The notes below the pieces were generated by a model. That model was not told the DNA's origin. It saw nothing but the letters and a program-made list of their open reading frames with translations, and ran no database searches. From Bacteroidales bacterium (GTDB taxonomy: Bacteria > Bacteroidota > Bacteroidia > Bacteroidales > UBA932), in assembly GCA_017412645.1 (NCBI GenBank), contig JAFPWX010000017.1, positions 1 to 64,000 on the forward strand: a stretch of DNA of 64,000 nucleotides, given 5' to 3'. The position numbers and the translations under genes are program-made. Every line of letters begins with the position of its first letter. The stretch's first letter is position 1. Below, piece after piece: positions 1 to 8,256 of the stretch.

Positions 1-595
1 CATCGGCCGCCTTGGTATAGATACCGCCGCCCACACGGGCGAAGAGGGCCTGCGTGGAGGCGCCCATGCCGAAGGTGAGCATGGTGGTGGTGATGATGAC
101 CAGGTTCTGCGCGTCGCTGGGGTCATAGAAAATTTTGAGGACGCTCCACCAGATGGCGATGTCCAACAGGCCCAGGCCCACCACGGTGAGCCCCATCACG
201 GCGCCGCTGCGAAAAGCGATCTTGAGGCCGGAATTGAGGCTGCGCATGGTGGCGTTGGCCGTACGCGCACTGGCGTAAGTGGCTGTCTTCATACCCACGA
301 AACCGGCCAGGCCGCTGAAGAAACCGCCGGTAAGGAAAGCGAACGGAACCCAGGGGTTCTGCACGCCGAATCCATAGGCCAGAACGGCAAACAGGATGGC
401 CAGAATCACGAAAACGATGATTACCACCTTGTACTGCTGTTTGAGATAGGCCATGGCGCCCTCGCGCACGTACTGCGCAATCTCTTTCATGGTAGGGGTG
501 CCTTCGCTTTCCTTCATCATCTGACGGAAGAAAAGCCAGGCGAACAGCAGGGCAATCACTGCCGCCACCGGCACCAAATAGAACAGGTAGGTCAT
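1..595 (-). CDS. hppA: Membrane-bound ion-translocating pyrophosphatase, N-terminal part (cut by window edge)
   Basis: This integral membrane enzyme couples hydrolysis of cytoplasmic pyrophosphate to outward pumping of H+ or Na+. About 198 N-terminal codons are present and the rest lies beyond base 1. The translation starts MTYLFYLVPVAAVIALLFAW, continues through several hydrophobic helices, and has the family motifs TATYASARTANATMRSLNSG and FARVGGGIYTKAAD, the latter leading into the pyrophosphate-binding region. No other start is needed, because the ATG at 593-595 opens straight into the first helix. It follows pheS on the same strand after 41 bases, so the two may share a transcript. Ion specificity cannot be judged because the diagnostic residues are missing. 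Family assignment is firm. Confidence 0.93.
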   Translation of the reverse strand, partial: MTYLFYLVPVAAVIALLFAWLFFRQMMKESEGTPTMKEIAQYVREGAMAYLKQQYKVVIIVFVILAILFAVLAYGFGVQNPWVPFAFLTGGFFSGLAGFVGMKTATYASARTANATMRSLNSGLKIAFRSGAVMGLTVVGLGLLDIAIWWSVLKIFYDPSDAQNLVIITTTMLTFGMGASTQALFARVGGGIYTKAAD

Positions 596-636
596 AGTTA
601 TTGGTTATTAGTTGTCTTGCGAAAAAGGGAGCGGAA

Positions 637-1671
637 TTACACCTCCGTGGCGGTGGCGAATTCGCTGAGGAAGCGCATGTCGTTCTCGAAATAGTGACGA
701 AGGTCGTTCACCTGCCACTTGAGCATGGCGATTCGCTCTACGCCCATGCCGAAGGCGAAGCCGCTGTACTGCTCGGGGTCGATGCCGCTGGCCTTGAGGA
801 CGTTGGGATCGACCATGCCGCAGCCCATGATTTCCAGCCAGCCGGTGCCCTTGCAGATGTTGCAGCCCTTGCCATGGCAGATGTTGCAACTTACGTCCAC
901 CTCGGCGGACGGCTCCGTGAAGGGGAAGTAGGAGGGGCGCATGCGGATTTCGGTATCCGGGCCGAACATCTCGCGGGCAAAGAGCAGGATGGCCTGCTTG
1001 AGGTCGGCGAAAGTGACGTCCTTGTCAATGTACAGGCCCTCCACCTGGTGGAAGATGCAGTGGGCACGGGCCGAAATGGCCTCATTGCGAAAAACGCGGC
1101 CCGGGCACACCACGCGGATGGGCAGGGGCTGGCTTTCCATGGTGCGCACCTGCACGGATGAGGTGTGGGTGCGGAGCAGAAGCGGATTCAGGTGCCCGGT
1201 GCTCACGAAGAAGGTGTCCTGCATTTCGCGGGCGGGGTGGTTGGGCGGGAAGTTCAAGGCCTCGAAGACATGGTAGTCGTCCTCGATTTCGGGGCCTTCG
1301 GCCACATCGTAGCCGAACTTGCGGAAGATGTCCACAATCTGCTGGCGCACGATGGAAACCGGATGGCGGGAACCCAGCGGCAGGGCGTCTCCGGGCATGG
1401 AGAGGTCTTCCTTGGGGGCTTCGGCCTGGGCGTTTTCCTCCACGGAGAACTTGAGTTCTTCGATGCGGGCGTTGGCGGCCTTCTTGAGTTCGTTCAGTTT
1501 CTGGCCATATTCGCGCTTGAGTTCGGGCGCCACGGAGCGGAACTGCTCCATGAGGGCCGTGATTTCGCCTTTCTTGCCCAGAAAACGGATGCGGGCCTCC
1601 TCGACCTCCTTGGCGGTATTGGCCTTGAGTTCGTTCAGTTCCTTGAAAATTTGTTCAATCGCTTCTTTCAT
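637..1671 (-). CDS. pheS: Phenylalanine--tRNA ligase alpha subunit (copy 1)
   Basis: This is the catalytic alpha subunit of the alpha2beta2 enzyme that charges tRNA-Phe in the cytoplasm. The 344-residue length is normal. Residues 1-90 form the charged N-terminal coiled coil. The class II catalytic core follows, with GSRHPVSIVRQQIVDIFRKF, FEALNFPPNHPAR, the motif-2-like RVFRNEAISARAHCIFHQVE and the motif-3 region GFAFGMGVERIAMLKW. A CNICHGKGCNICKGTGW segment with four cysteines is a variant found in this phylum. It lies four bases after a small exported-protein gene on the same strand. A second full-length pheS, about 75-80% identical by eye, lies at 10262-11299 after a homologue of the same small gene. 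pheT is not adjacent to either copy. Confidence 0.97.
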   Translation of the reverse strand: MKEAIEQIFKELNELKANTAKEVEEARIRFLGKKGEITALMEQFRSVAPELKREYGQKLNELKKAANARIEELKFSVEENAQAEAPKEDLSMPGDALPLGSRHPVSIVRQQIVDIFRKFGYDVAEGPEIEDDYHVFEALNFPPNHPAREMQDTFFVSTGHLNPLLLRTHTSSVQVRTMESQPLPIRVVCPGRVFRNEAISARAHCIFHQVEGLYIDKDVTFADLKQAILLFAREMFGPDTEIRMRPSYFPFTEPSAEVDVSCNICHGKGCNICKGTGWLEIMGCGMVDPNVLKASGIDPEQYSGFAFGMGVERIAMLKWQVNDLRHYFENDMRFLSEFATATEV

Positions 1672-1674
1672 ATC

Positions 1675-2091
1675 TTATTTTTTCTTTTTGTTCCTCTTGT
1701 CACGGGCTTCCTGGGCACGCCGGGCGCCGCTTTTCCAATACTTGGTCCACTGCTCCTCAGTGAAAAAACGCTTGTAGGAGTCATCGATGGCCTGCATCCA
1801 CTTGTCCTGCACGTTGACATACAGGTCGCGGTTTTCCACCTTGGCCTTCTGCATGGATTCCATCTCTTCGGTCATGGCACGGTAGTCGTGCGTGAGGGTG
1901 GAATCGACATAAAACTCCTGCCAGTATTCCAAATCCAGCAGGCTGCTCAGGCGCTGGACCTCTTTATCGACGAACTCCAAAAGTTGCTTCTCCTTCTCCT
2001 GAGGCGTCTGGGGCGGCTGATTTTGCGCACCTGCAACAAAAACCGACAGGCAAAGAGCCGCAAGCAAGTTCAATAAACGATAAATTTTCAT
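1675..2091 (-). CDS. Small exported protein of unknown function, paired with pheS (copy 1)
   Basis: I do not recognise a named family. The 138-residue product starts with a Sec signal peptide (MKIYRLLNLLAALCLSVFVA, cleavage near AGA-QN). A charged, mostly helical body follows, with LDLEYWQEFYVDSTLTHDY and EEQWTKYWKSGARRAQEARD, ending in a lysine-rich tail. I place the start at 2091, because the upstream ATG at 2112 would put seven non-signal residues before the signal peptide. It ends four bases before pheS. Its homologue at 9839-10258 also precedes a pheS gene, so the pairing is conserved within the window. A periplasmic role is inferred from the signal peptide only. Confidence 0.8.
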   Translation of the reverse strand: MKIYRLLNLLAALCLSVFVAGAQNQPPQTPQEKEKQLLEFVDKEVQRLSSLLDLEYWQEFYVDSTLTHDYRAMTEEMESMQKAKVENRDLYVNVQDKWMQAIDDSYKRFFTEEQWTKYWKSGARRAQEARDKRNKKKK

Positions 2092-2098
2092 ACCTTTG
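2091..2098 (+). promoter_or_regulatory. Candidate -7 box for the C69/phosphatase operon
   Basis: TACCTTTG matches the Bacteroidetes -7 consensus TAnnTTTG and lies 55 bases before the C69 start. It overlaps the start codon of the divergent small gene. No good -33 TTTG is visible at the usual spacing, so this is tentative. Confidence 0.4.
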
Positions 2099-2116
2099 TA
2101 AACTGTTGTCAAACGA

Positions 2117-2148
2117 CAAAATTACGCAATAAATCGAAAAAGCCCAAA
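2117..2148 (-). promoter_or_regulatory. Promoter of small-protein/pheS unit (TTTG-N19-TAATTTTG)
   Basis: Read on the minus strand, TTTGG at 2144-2148 and TAATTTTG at 2117-2124 are 19 bases apart. This fits the Bacteroidetes -33/-7 pattern and lies 25 bases before the start codon at 2091. It occupies the same short intergenic space as the divergent C69 promoter. Confidence 0.6.
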
Positions 2149-2153
2149 ATACG

Positions 2154-3947
2154 ATGAGAAAATCGCTCCTTTATTTGCTTGCCACCGCCGCTTTCCTGCT
2201 CCTTTGGGGCGCGGAAGGAAACACCTGCACCAATGTCATCGTCACCCGCGGCGCCAGCCGGGACGGGTCCGTGCTGGTCTCGTACGCCGCCGATTCGCAC
2301 TACCTCTTCGGCGAACTTTACTACAAGCCGGCGGCCGACTGGAAACCCGGAACCATGCTTCCCGTCTATGACTGGGACACCCACCGCTACCTCGGAGAAA
2401 TCGAGCAGGTTCCCCACACCTACCAGACCGTGGGCAACATGAACGAGTACCAGGTCATCATCACCGAAACCACCTGGGGCGGACGTCCGGAACTGGAAGA
2501 CAAGAAGGGCGGAATCGACTACGGTTCCCTCATCTACATCGCCCTGCAGCGCTCCCGGACCGCCCGGGAGGCCATCGAGGTCATCGTAAACCTGGCCAAC
2601 GAGTACGGTTACGCCTCGGAAGGCGAAACCTTCTCCATCGCCGACAAGAACGAAGCCTGGATCATGGAACTCATCGGCAAGGGCACCCTTATCAAGAACG
2701 GGATCAATGTGAACAAGGGCATCGTCTGGGTGGCCATGCGCGTGCCGGACGGAGCCATCTGCGCCCATGCCAACCAGGCCCGCATCGGCAAGTTCCCCAT
2801 GGACGACCCCGACAACTGCCTCTATGCCCCGGACGTGATTTCCTTTGCCCGTAAAAAGGGTTATTTCGACGGCCTGGACAGCGATTTCAGTTTCAAGAAG
2901 GCCTACAACCCCATCGACTTCGGCACCGTACGCGGCTGCGACGCCCGCGCCTGGAGCGCCTTCAACATCCTCACCGAAGGCTGGTTCTCCTTCTACGATG
3001 AGGAAGGCAACGCCGTCACCCGCGACGCCTTCTCCTACCTGGACTACGTGATGGGCAACAACCTGGAGGGAGACTTCCCCCTGTTCGTATTCCCCCGCAA
3101 AAAGGCCGGCGTGAAGGAAGTGGCCGATGTCATGAGAGACCACTTCGAAGGAACGCCCATGGATATGACCCAGGATATCGGCGCCGGCGGAAACGCCCTC
3201 CCGTACCGCTGGAGGCCCATGGAATTCCAGGACGCCGAAGGCAACACCTATGTGAACGAGCGCGCCATCGCCACCCAGCAGACCGGATTCTGGATGGTGG
3301 GCCAGGCCCGCAACTACGTTCCCGACGTAGTGGGCGGCATCCTGTGGTTCGGCACCGACGATGCCGCCACCTCCTACCTCACCCCCATCTACACCGCCAC
3401 CACCGCCGTGCCGGACTGCTTCCGCGAGGGCAACGGAGACCTTCTCCACTACTCGCCCACCGCCTCTTTCTGGATCAACAACCGCATTTCCAACGCCTGC
3501 TACAAGATGTACAACGTCATGGCTCCCTACGTGAGGGCCAAGGCCGATCTGTTCGAAATCGAGCAGATGGAACGCCGCACCCACTCGGTGGACAGCATGG
3601 CCGTGGTGATGTACAACCAGGTGGCCGTGAAACTGCAGAAGAAACTCTCCTCCCGGGGAGACGTGATGGTGCAGCGCAAGCCCTTCGCCAAGATCGTGGA
3701 ATATGTGACCAACTATACCGTGAACACGGCCCAGAAGCAGTTTGCCGACTGGCAGAACCTGGAAGTGGAACTGCTGGTGAAATACATGGACGGCAATGTG
3801 AAACCGCAGGACGAGAACGGCCGCTTCAAGCACTCCCAGTACTCTGAAGGCATGCCCGAGAGCATCGAGTGGCCCGGTTACACCGACCTCTGGAAAGAAA
3901 CCGTCGCCCAGGAACACGGGCAAACGATCAAAGTCCCCGGGAACTGA
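2154..3947 (+). CDS. Dipeptidase, peptidase family C69 (copy 1)
   Basis: This is an exported Ntn-type hydrolase of the PepD/C69 family, which cleaves dipeptides after autocatalytic exposure of an N-terminal cysteine. The signal peptide MRKSLLYLLATAAFLLLWG runs to about residue 22. The nucleophile is expected to be Cys25 in TCTNVIV. Family motifs follow in order: VSYAADSH, GNMNEYQVIITETTWGG, DYGSLIYIALQRSRTAREAI, ANEYGYASEGETFSI, DFGTVRGCDARAW and NERAIATQQTGFW. At 597 residues it is full length. The histidine phosphatase starts two bases after its stop, so the two form an operon. A second, roughly two-thirds identical copy is at 14913-16631. Its expected role is periplasmic peptide breakdown. 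Confidence 0.92.
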   Translation: MRKSLLYLLATAAFLLLWGAEGNTCTNVIVTRGASRDGSVLVSYAADSHYLFGELYYKPAADWKPGTMLPVYDWDTHRYLGEIEQVPHTYQTVGNMNEYQVIITETTWGGRPELEDKKGGIDYGSLIYIALQRSRTAREAIEVIVNLANEYGYASEGETFSIADKNEAWIMELIGKGTLIKNGINVNKGIVWVAMRVPDGAICAHANQARIGKFPMDDPDNCLYAPDVISFARKKGYFDGLDSDFSFKKAYNPIDFGTVRGCDARAWSAFNILTEGWFSFYDEEGNAVTRDAFSYLDYVMGNNLEGDFPLFVFPRKKAGVKEVADVMRDHFEGTPMDMTQDIGAGGNALPYRWRPMEFQDAEGNTYVNERAIATQQTGFWMVGQARNYVPDVVGGILWFGTDDAATSYLTPIYTATTAVPDCFREGNGDLLHYSPTASFWINNRISNACYKMYNVMAPYVRAKADLFEIEQMERRTHSVDSMAVVMYNQVAVKLQKKLSSRGDVMVQRKPFAKIVEYVTNYTVNTAQKQFADWQNLEVELLVKYMDGNVKPQDENGRFKHSQYSEGMPESIEWPGYTDLWKETVAQEHGQTIKVPGN

Positions 3948-3949
3948 TT

Positions 3950-5206
3950 ATGAAAAAGAACCTTGTCCTCCTTTTGGCAGCGGCCTTCGCCGTCCTTCCC
4001 CTGGCAGCCCAGCGCAACACCCGGGAAGAGATATCGGCCGATCTCGAGCGCACCGGCGGTGTGCATTTCCTCTATCCCACGGACCAGCCGGCCCCCACGC
4101 CGGCGCCCAAAGGCTACAAACCCTTCTATGTGAGCCACGTGGGCCGTCACGGAGCGCGCTACGCCCTGGGAAACACGGTCTATGAAGACATCCTGGCCGT
4201 CTGGAACAAGGCGGCCGAAAAGGGTCTCCTCACCCCGGAAGGCGAGCGGTTCTACAAGGAATATCTGGATATCTATCCCTACCTTTGCCGCCGCGAAGGC
4301 ATCCTCACGGAAAAAGGCCAGGCACAGCATCACTACATTGCCTCGCAGATTTACAGGAACTATCCTGCCGTGTTCAAGGGAAAAACGCACGCAGAGGCCG
4401 TCTCCACCATTTCGCACCGCGTCATCGTGAGCATGTTCTCCTTCCTGAGCGAACTGGACAACCTGGACAGGGATTTCACCTTCCATGCCGACTACGGCCA
4501 CCCGTACCAGGCCTATCTGCTGCCGGACGTCATCGACTCTTCCGAAGAAAGGGACGGGCAGGCCGAGGTGAAGTTCAACCGCTTCCGGGACCATGTCCTG
4601 GACCTGGACGCCATGTTGGAGCGGTGGTTCACCAAAACCCGCGGCCTGGTGGACAACAAGTACAAGTTCTGCTTTGACATGCACACCATGCTGTCCACCC
4701 TGGACAACTTGGACGTACCCGTTCCGGAGCATCTGTACCAGTTATACACTCCCGAGGAGCGCTATGCCCTCTGGCGCGTGAACAACTTCCGGGACTACCA
4801 GATCGTGGGTCCGTCGCCCGACACCCGGAACCTGCGCGTCAAGGCCATGAAAGCCCTGTATGAGGACTTCGTCTCCAAGGCCGAAGAGGATATCGCCGGC
4901 GGCCGCGTACAACTGCGCCTGCGCTTCGCCCACGACTCCACCCTGATGCCGCTGCTGTCCCTGCTGGGCGTGAACGGCATGAACGAGGTGGTGGAAAACC
5001 CCTTCGAAGTGGAGAACTACTGGCGCAGTTACGACGTTCCCATGGCCTGCAACCTGCAACTCATTTTCTTTAAAAGCAAAAAGAATCCGGAACTTCTGTT
5101 CCAGATTCTCTTGAACGGAAGGGAAGCCACGCTTCCCCTGGAAATGGCCGCTCCCGGCTCCTTCTACCGCTGGGAAGACTTCAAAACACTACTTGTTTCG
5201 GACTAA
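3950..5206 (+). CDS. Exported histidine-type (phytase/MINPP-like) phosphatase
   Basis: This 418-residue exported phosphatase belongs to the branch-2 histidine acid phosphatases. The signal peptide [20 protein letters not shown] ends near residue 20. The catalytic motif VGRHGARY sits at residues 64-71 (phosphohistidine His67), and the proton-donor motif [10 protein letters not shown] is about 330 residues in. The family includes multiple inositol polyphosphate phosphatases and acid phosphatases, so phytate or another phosphomonoester is a likely substrate, but the sequence alone does not settle it. I use the ATG at 3950, which starts a clean signal peptide two bases after the C69 stop, rather than an upstream in-frame ATG inside that gene. 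Its last 18 bases overlap the convergent clpB end. Confidence 0.85.
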   Translation: MKKNLVLLLAAAFAVLPLAAQRNTREEISADLERTGGVHFLYPTDQPAPTPAPKGYKPFYVSHVGRHGARYALGNTVYEDILAVWNKAAEKGLLTPEGERFYKEYLDIYPYLCRREGILTEKGQAQHHYIASQIYRNYPAVFKGKTHAEAVSTISHRVIVSMFSFLSELDNLDRDFTFHADYGHPYQAYLLPDVIDSSEERDGQAEVKFNRFRDHVLDLDAMLERWFTKTRGLVDNKYKFCFDMHTMLSTLDNLDVPVPEHLYQLYTPEERYALWRVNNFRDYQIVGPSPDTRNLRVKAMKALYEDFVSKAEEDIAGGRVQLRLRFAHDSTLMPLLSLLGVNGMNEVVENPFEVENYWRSYDVPMACNLQLIFFKSKKNPELLFQILLNGREATLPLEMAAPGSFYRWEDFKTLLVSD

Positions 5207-7351
5207 CACTTCCGAGCCGGCAGCATCGACCAGAATGACGGAGTCCTTGTGGACGGTGCCGTCCAGGATGTTCTTGGCCAGGAGGTTCACCAGTTCCCGC
5301 TGCATCAGGCGTTTGACGGGACGGGCGCCATAGGCGGGGTCGTAGCCGTTTTCCACCATGTGATTCTCAAAGGCGGGGCTGAACTCCACCGTGATGCCGT
5401 TGCTCTCGAGTTTGTGCCGCAGGTCCTCTTCCTGAATGTGCAGGATGTCGCGGATATCGGCCTTGGTGAGCGGGTCGAACATGATGATCTCGTCGATACG
5501 GTTCAGGAATTCCGGACGCACCGTCTTCTTGAGCACGTCCAGCACCTTGCCCCGGCATTCGTCCAGCAGGGAACGGCGCGAGGCGATGGCCTGCATGTCC
5601 AGACCGTTCACCTCGGGCAGACGCTCCATGTACGACTGGATGATGTCGGCCCCGGCGTTGGAGGTCATGATGAGGATGGTGTTCTTGAAATCCACGGTAC
5701 GGCCCGTGTTGTCGGTGAGCCGGCCGTCGTCCAGCACCTGCAGAAGCACGTTGAACACGTCGGGATGGGCTTTTTCAATCTCGTCCAGCAGCACCACCGA
5801 ATACGGTTTGCGCCGCACGGCTTCGGTGAGCTGGCCGCCCTCGTCGTAGCCCACATATCCCGGAGGCGCACCCACCAGACGGCTTACAGTGTGCCGCTCC
5901 TGGTATTCGCTCATGTCGATACGCGTAAGCATGTTCTCGTCGTTGAAGAGGAATTCGGCCAAGGCCTTGGCCAGTTCCGTCTTGCCCACGCCGGTAGTGC
6001 CCATGAAGAGGAAACTGCCGATGGGGCGTTTTTCGCTGGAGAGGCCCGCACGGCTGCGCCGCACGGCGTCGGCCACGGCGCGGATGGCCTCATCCTGACC
6101 TACGACCCGCTTGTGCAGTTCGGTTTCCATGCGCAGGAGTTTTTCCTTCTCGCTCTCGAGCATCCGCTTCACGGGGATGCCGGTCCACTTGGCCACCACC
6201 TCGGCAATGTCTTCTGGCGTAACCGCCTCGGTGACAAGCGGATTCTTGATGGCTTCGGCCTTGGCGGTAAGTTCATCGATACGCTTCTGGGTGTCGGCCA
6301 TGCGGCCGTAGCGGATTTCGGCCACCTTGGCGTAGTCTCCGCTGCGCTCGGCCGTTTTGGCCTGGAGGTTCAGGTCTTCCAGTTCCTGACGGGCCGTCTG
6401 CAGGCCGCCGAGGGTGTCTTTTTCCTCGTTCCAACGCTTCATGAGGCCCTCGCGTTCGTCTTGCAACTGCTTGAGTTCGGATTCGAGTTTTTCCAGTTTC
6501 ACGGAAACGCCCTCGCGCTTGATGGCCTCGCGCTCGATCTCTTTCTGCCGGATGGCCGAATTGAGTTCGTCGATGGGTTCCGGCACGGAATTCATCTCCA
6601 GCCGCAGTTTGGAAGCGGCCTCATCCACCAGGTCGATGGCCTTGTCCGGGAGGAACCGACTAGTGATGTAGCGGTGCGACAGGTTCACGGCGGCGATGAG
6701 GGCGTCGTCTTCGATGCGCACCTTGTGGTGGTTTTCGTATTTCTCCTTGAGGCCGCGGAGAATGGCGATACTTTCGGCGGGCGAGGGCTCGTCTATCATC
6801 ACCTTCTGGAAGCGGCGCTCGAGTGCCTTATCCTGCTCGAAGTACTTCTGGTATTCGTCCAGGGTGGTGCTGCCTATCGTGCGCAGTTCACCGCGGGCCA
6901 GGGCCGGCTTGAGGATGTTACTGGCGTCCATGGCCCCGGAGCTGCGGCCGGCGCCCACGAGGGTGTGGATTTCATCGATGAAGAGGATGATTTCGCCCTC
7001 GCTCTCAACGACTTCCTTTACCACGCCCTTGAGGCGCTCCTCGAATTCGCCCTGATACTTTGCGCCTGCGATGAGGGCGCCCATATCCAGGGAGAAGAGC
7101 CGCTTGCTCTTGAGGTTTTCCGGAACCTGTCCGTTCACTATCTTGGTGGCCAGTCCCTCTGCAATGGCGGTCTTACCCACGCCGGGTTCGCCCACCAGGA
7201 TGGGGTTGTTCTTCGTGCGCCTGCTCAGGATCTGCAGCACACGGCGGATCTCGTCGTCACGGCCTATCACCGGGTCCAGCTTCCCCTGGGATGCCGATCC
7301 AGTAAGGTCTATGGCGTATTTGCTTAAGAATTCGTATTTATTTTCACTCAT
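5189..7351 (-). CDS. clpB: ClpB-type disaggregase lacking the N-terminal domain
   Basis: This hexameric AAA+ chaperone resolubilises aggregated proteins together with DnaK. The 720 residues hold NBD1 (Walker A GEPGVGKT at 54-61, Walker [10 protein letters not shown]), the ClpB-specific coiled-coil M domain (about 270-400, for example [18 protein letters not shown]), NBD2 (Walker A GTTGVGKT, pore loop GYVGYDEGG, Walker [12 protein letters not shown]) and the C-terminal domain ending in VLVRNK. The roughly 140-residue Clp-N repeat domain that normally comes first is absent. Translation starts directly at the linker before NBD1, and the 130 bases upstream cannot encode the missing domain. No ClpP-binding loop is evident, so disaggregation rather than degradation is expected. 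The leader hairpin at 7357-7399 probably controls translation. Confidence 0.94.
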   Translation of the reverse strand: MSENKYEFLSKYAIDLTGSASQGKLDPVIGRDDEIRRVLQILSRRTKNNPILVGEPGVGKTAIAEGLATKIVNGQVPENLKSKRLFSLDMGALIAGAKYQGEFEERLKGVVKEVVESEGEIILFIDEIHTLVGAGRSSGAMDASNILKPALARGELRTIGSTTLDEYQKYFEQDKALERRFQKVMIDEPSPAESIAILRGLKEKYENHHKVRIEDDALIAAVNLSHRYITSRFLPDKAIDLVDEAASKLRLEMNSVPEPIDELNSAIRQKEIEREAIKREGVSVKLEKLESELKQLQDEREGLMKRWNEEKDTLGGLQTARQELEDLNLQAKTAERSGDYAKVAEIRYGRMADTQKRIDELTAKAEAIKNPLVTEAVTPEDIAEVVAKWTGIPVKRMLESEKEKLLRMETELHKRVVGQDEAIRAVADAVRRSRAGLSSEKRPIGSFLFMGTTGVGKTELAKALAEFLFNDENMLTRIDMSEYQERHTVSRLVGAPPGYVGYDEGGQLTEAVRRKPYSVVLLDEIEKAHPDVFNVLLQVLDDGRLTDNTGRTVDFKNTILIMTSNAGADIIQSYMERLPEVNGLDMQAIASRRSLLDECRGKVLDVLKKTVRPEFLNRIDEIIMFDPLTKADIRDILHIQEEDLRHKLESNGITVEFSPAFENHMVENGYDPAYGARPVKRLMQRELVNLLAKNILDGTVHKDSVILVDAAGSEVLVRNK

Positions 7352-7356
7352 AATTT

Positions 7357-7399
7357 AACCTCCTTTTCCCGCCTTTCAGCGGTCGGAAAAGAGGAGGTC
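7357..7399 (-). promoter_or_regulatory. clpB leader hairpin covering a strong Shine-Dalgarno sequence
   Basis: In the clpB mRNA sense the leader carries AAGGAGGTT, whose GGAGG core is seven bases before the ATG. Its complement GACCTCC lies 5' of it. Pairs: 7358-7363 with 7393-7398, 7364-7369 with 7385-7390, and an inner CCGC/GCGG at 7369-7372 with 7379-7382, with a two-base bulge at 7391-7392. The whole Shine-Dalgarno sits in the stem, as in RNA thermometers of heat-shock genes. The structure is seen in the sequence; thermal control is inference. Confidence 0.6.
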
Positions 7400-7445
7400 A
7401 AATTACATTCCACTGACAAAATGTCAGGAAAATCTGTGGCAATAT

Positions 7446-7476
7446 TTTGGATTTATTGCCAAAATAATTATATTTG
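7446..7476 (+). promoter_or_regulatory. Promoter of nucleotidyltransferase/AlbA_2 operon (TTTG-N19-TATATTTG)
   Basis: TTTG at 7446-7449 and TATATTTG at 7469-7476 are separated by exactly 19 bases, an excellent match to the Bacteroidetes consensus. The start codon at 7483 follows six bases after the -7 box. This supports the 7483 start over the TTG at 7474, which lies inside the box. Confidence 0.75.
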
Positions 7477-7482
7477 CGGAGT

Positions 7483-8253
7483 ATGAAATATCAAGTGGAA
7501 ATAACAGATAAAATGCGGGCCGTTCACGAATTGATGCTGGAAAGATTCGTGGGTATGGGCTGCTGTATCTCGGAACACGGGGAGAACCTTATTCTGGAAG
7601 TCCCCCGCGGAGACATGGAGGCCGTTGTTGCTTCTCTCAAAGAGAATTACCGGGATGTGGTGCTCATTCGCAAGGCATATGAAATGATCGACGACCTGCA
7701 CGATTTCATTCTTGTAAAGCCCCTCGTTTCTGAGGCGCCGCTCGAGGTAATGTCCGGTCTGGAATGCCCGTCTCTCGAAAAACAGCTGGTCGATATGGCT
7801 TCGGATAAAGAGTTCAGCAGCCTTTCCGAAATGCAGATAAAGCGGGCCTTCCAGCACGCCTTTGAAGTATACGACCTCAACACCAGCAGGATGCTGCGTT
7901 ATGCCGGACGCAAGGGCGAGAAGGCAGAAATTTCCTCTCTAATCGAGGCGGTGGATGACGACCGCATTCGCACGGTAAGGCAAATACAGGATTATCTTTC
8001 CGGTCAGCCGGTGGACAGAGCCTGGATGTTTGGATCTTTCTCCAGAATGGAAGAGCGGCCAGATAGCGATATCGATCTTCTGATTGCCCTTCGGCGAGGC
8101 TCCGGAATGGGTCTGCTCGGGTATTCCTCAATGGCCCTTGAACTTGAAGGTCTCCTCTCCAGAAAAGTCGATCTTATAACCGAAGGCTCACTCAAGCCCT
8201 TCGCCCTGGAAAACGTTAACAAAGATAAAGTCCTGATATATGAGAGAGCCTGA
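7483..8253 (+). CDS. Protein with C-terminal MNT-type nucleotidyltransferase domain
   Basis: The 256-residue protein ends in a minimal nucleotidyltransferase fold. Its catalytic signature GSFSRMEERPDSDID fits GS-x10-DxD, with Gly184/Ser185 and Asp196/Asp198. The N-terminal 170 residues have no obvious named domain. They are rich in charged helices, including QIKRAFQHAFEVYDLNTSRM, which may bind a partner. Such domains transfer nucleotides to proteins or small RNAs and are common in toxin-antitoxin and phage-defence modules. The gene has a near-consensus promoter and is followed three bases later by an AlbA_2 gene, so the two are co-expressed. The substrate is unknown; a defence role is inference from context. 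Confidence 0.75.
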   Translation: MKYQVEITDKMRAVHELMLERFVGMGCCISEHGENLILEVPRGDMEAVVASLKENYRDVVLIRKAYEMIDDLHDFILVKPLVSEAPLEVMSGLECPSLEKQLVDMASDKEFSSLSEMQIKRAFQHAFEVYDLNTSRMLRYAGRKGEKAEISSLIEAVDDDRIRTVRQIQDYLSGQPVDRAWMFGSFSRMEERPDSDIDLLIALRRGSGMGLLGYSSMALELEGLLSRKVDLITEGSLKPFALENVNKDKVLIYERA

Positions 8254-8256
8254 ATT

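Noticed and set aside
2109-3923. 604-residue minus-strand frame opposite the first C69 gene
   Set aside because: It is a shadow frame in GC-rich coding DNA (His/Gly/Val-rich) with no domain signature, while the plus strand encodes a clear enzyme.
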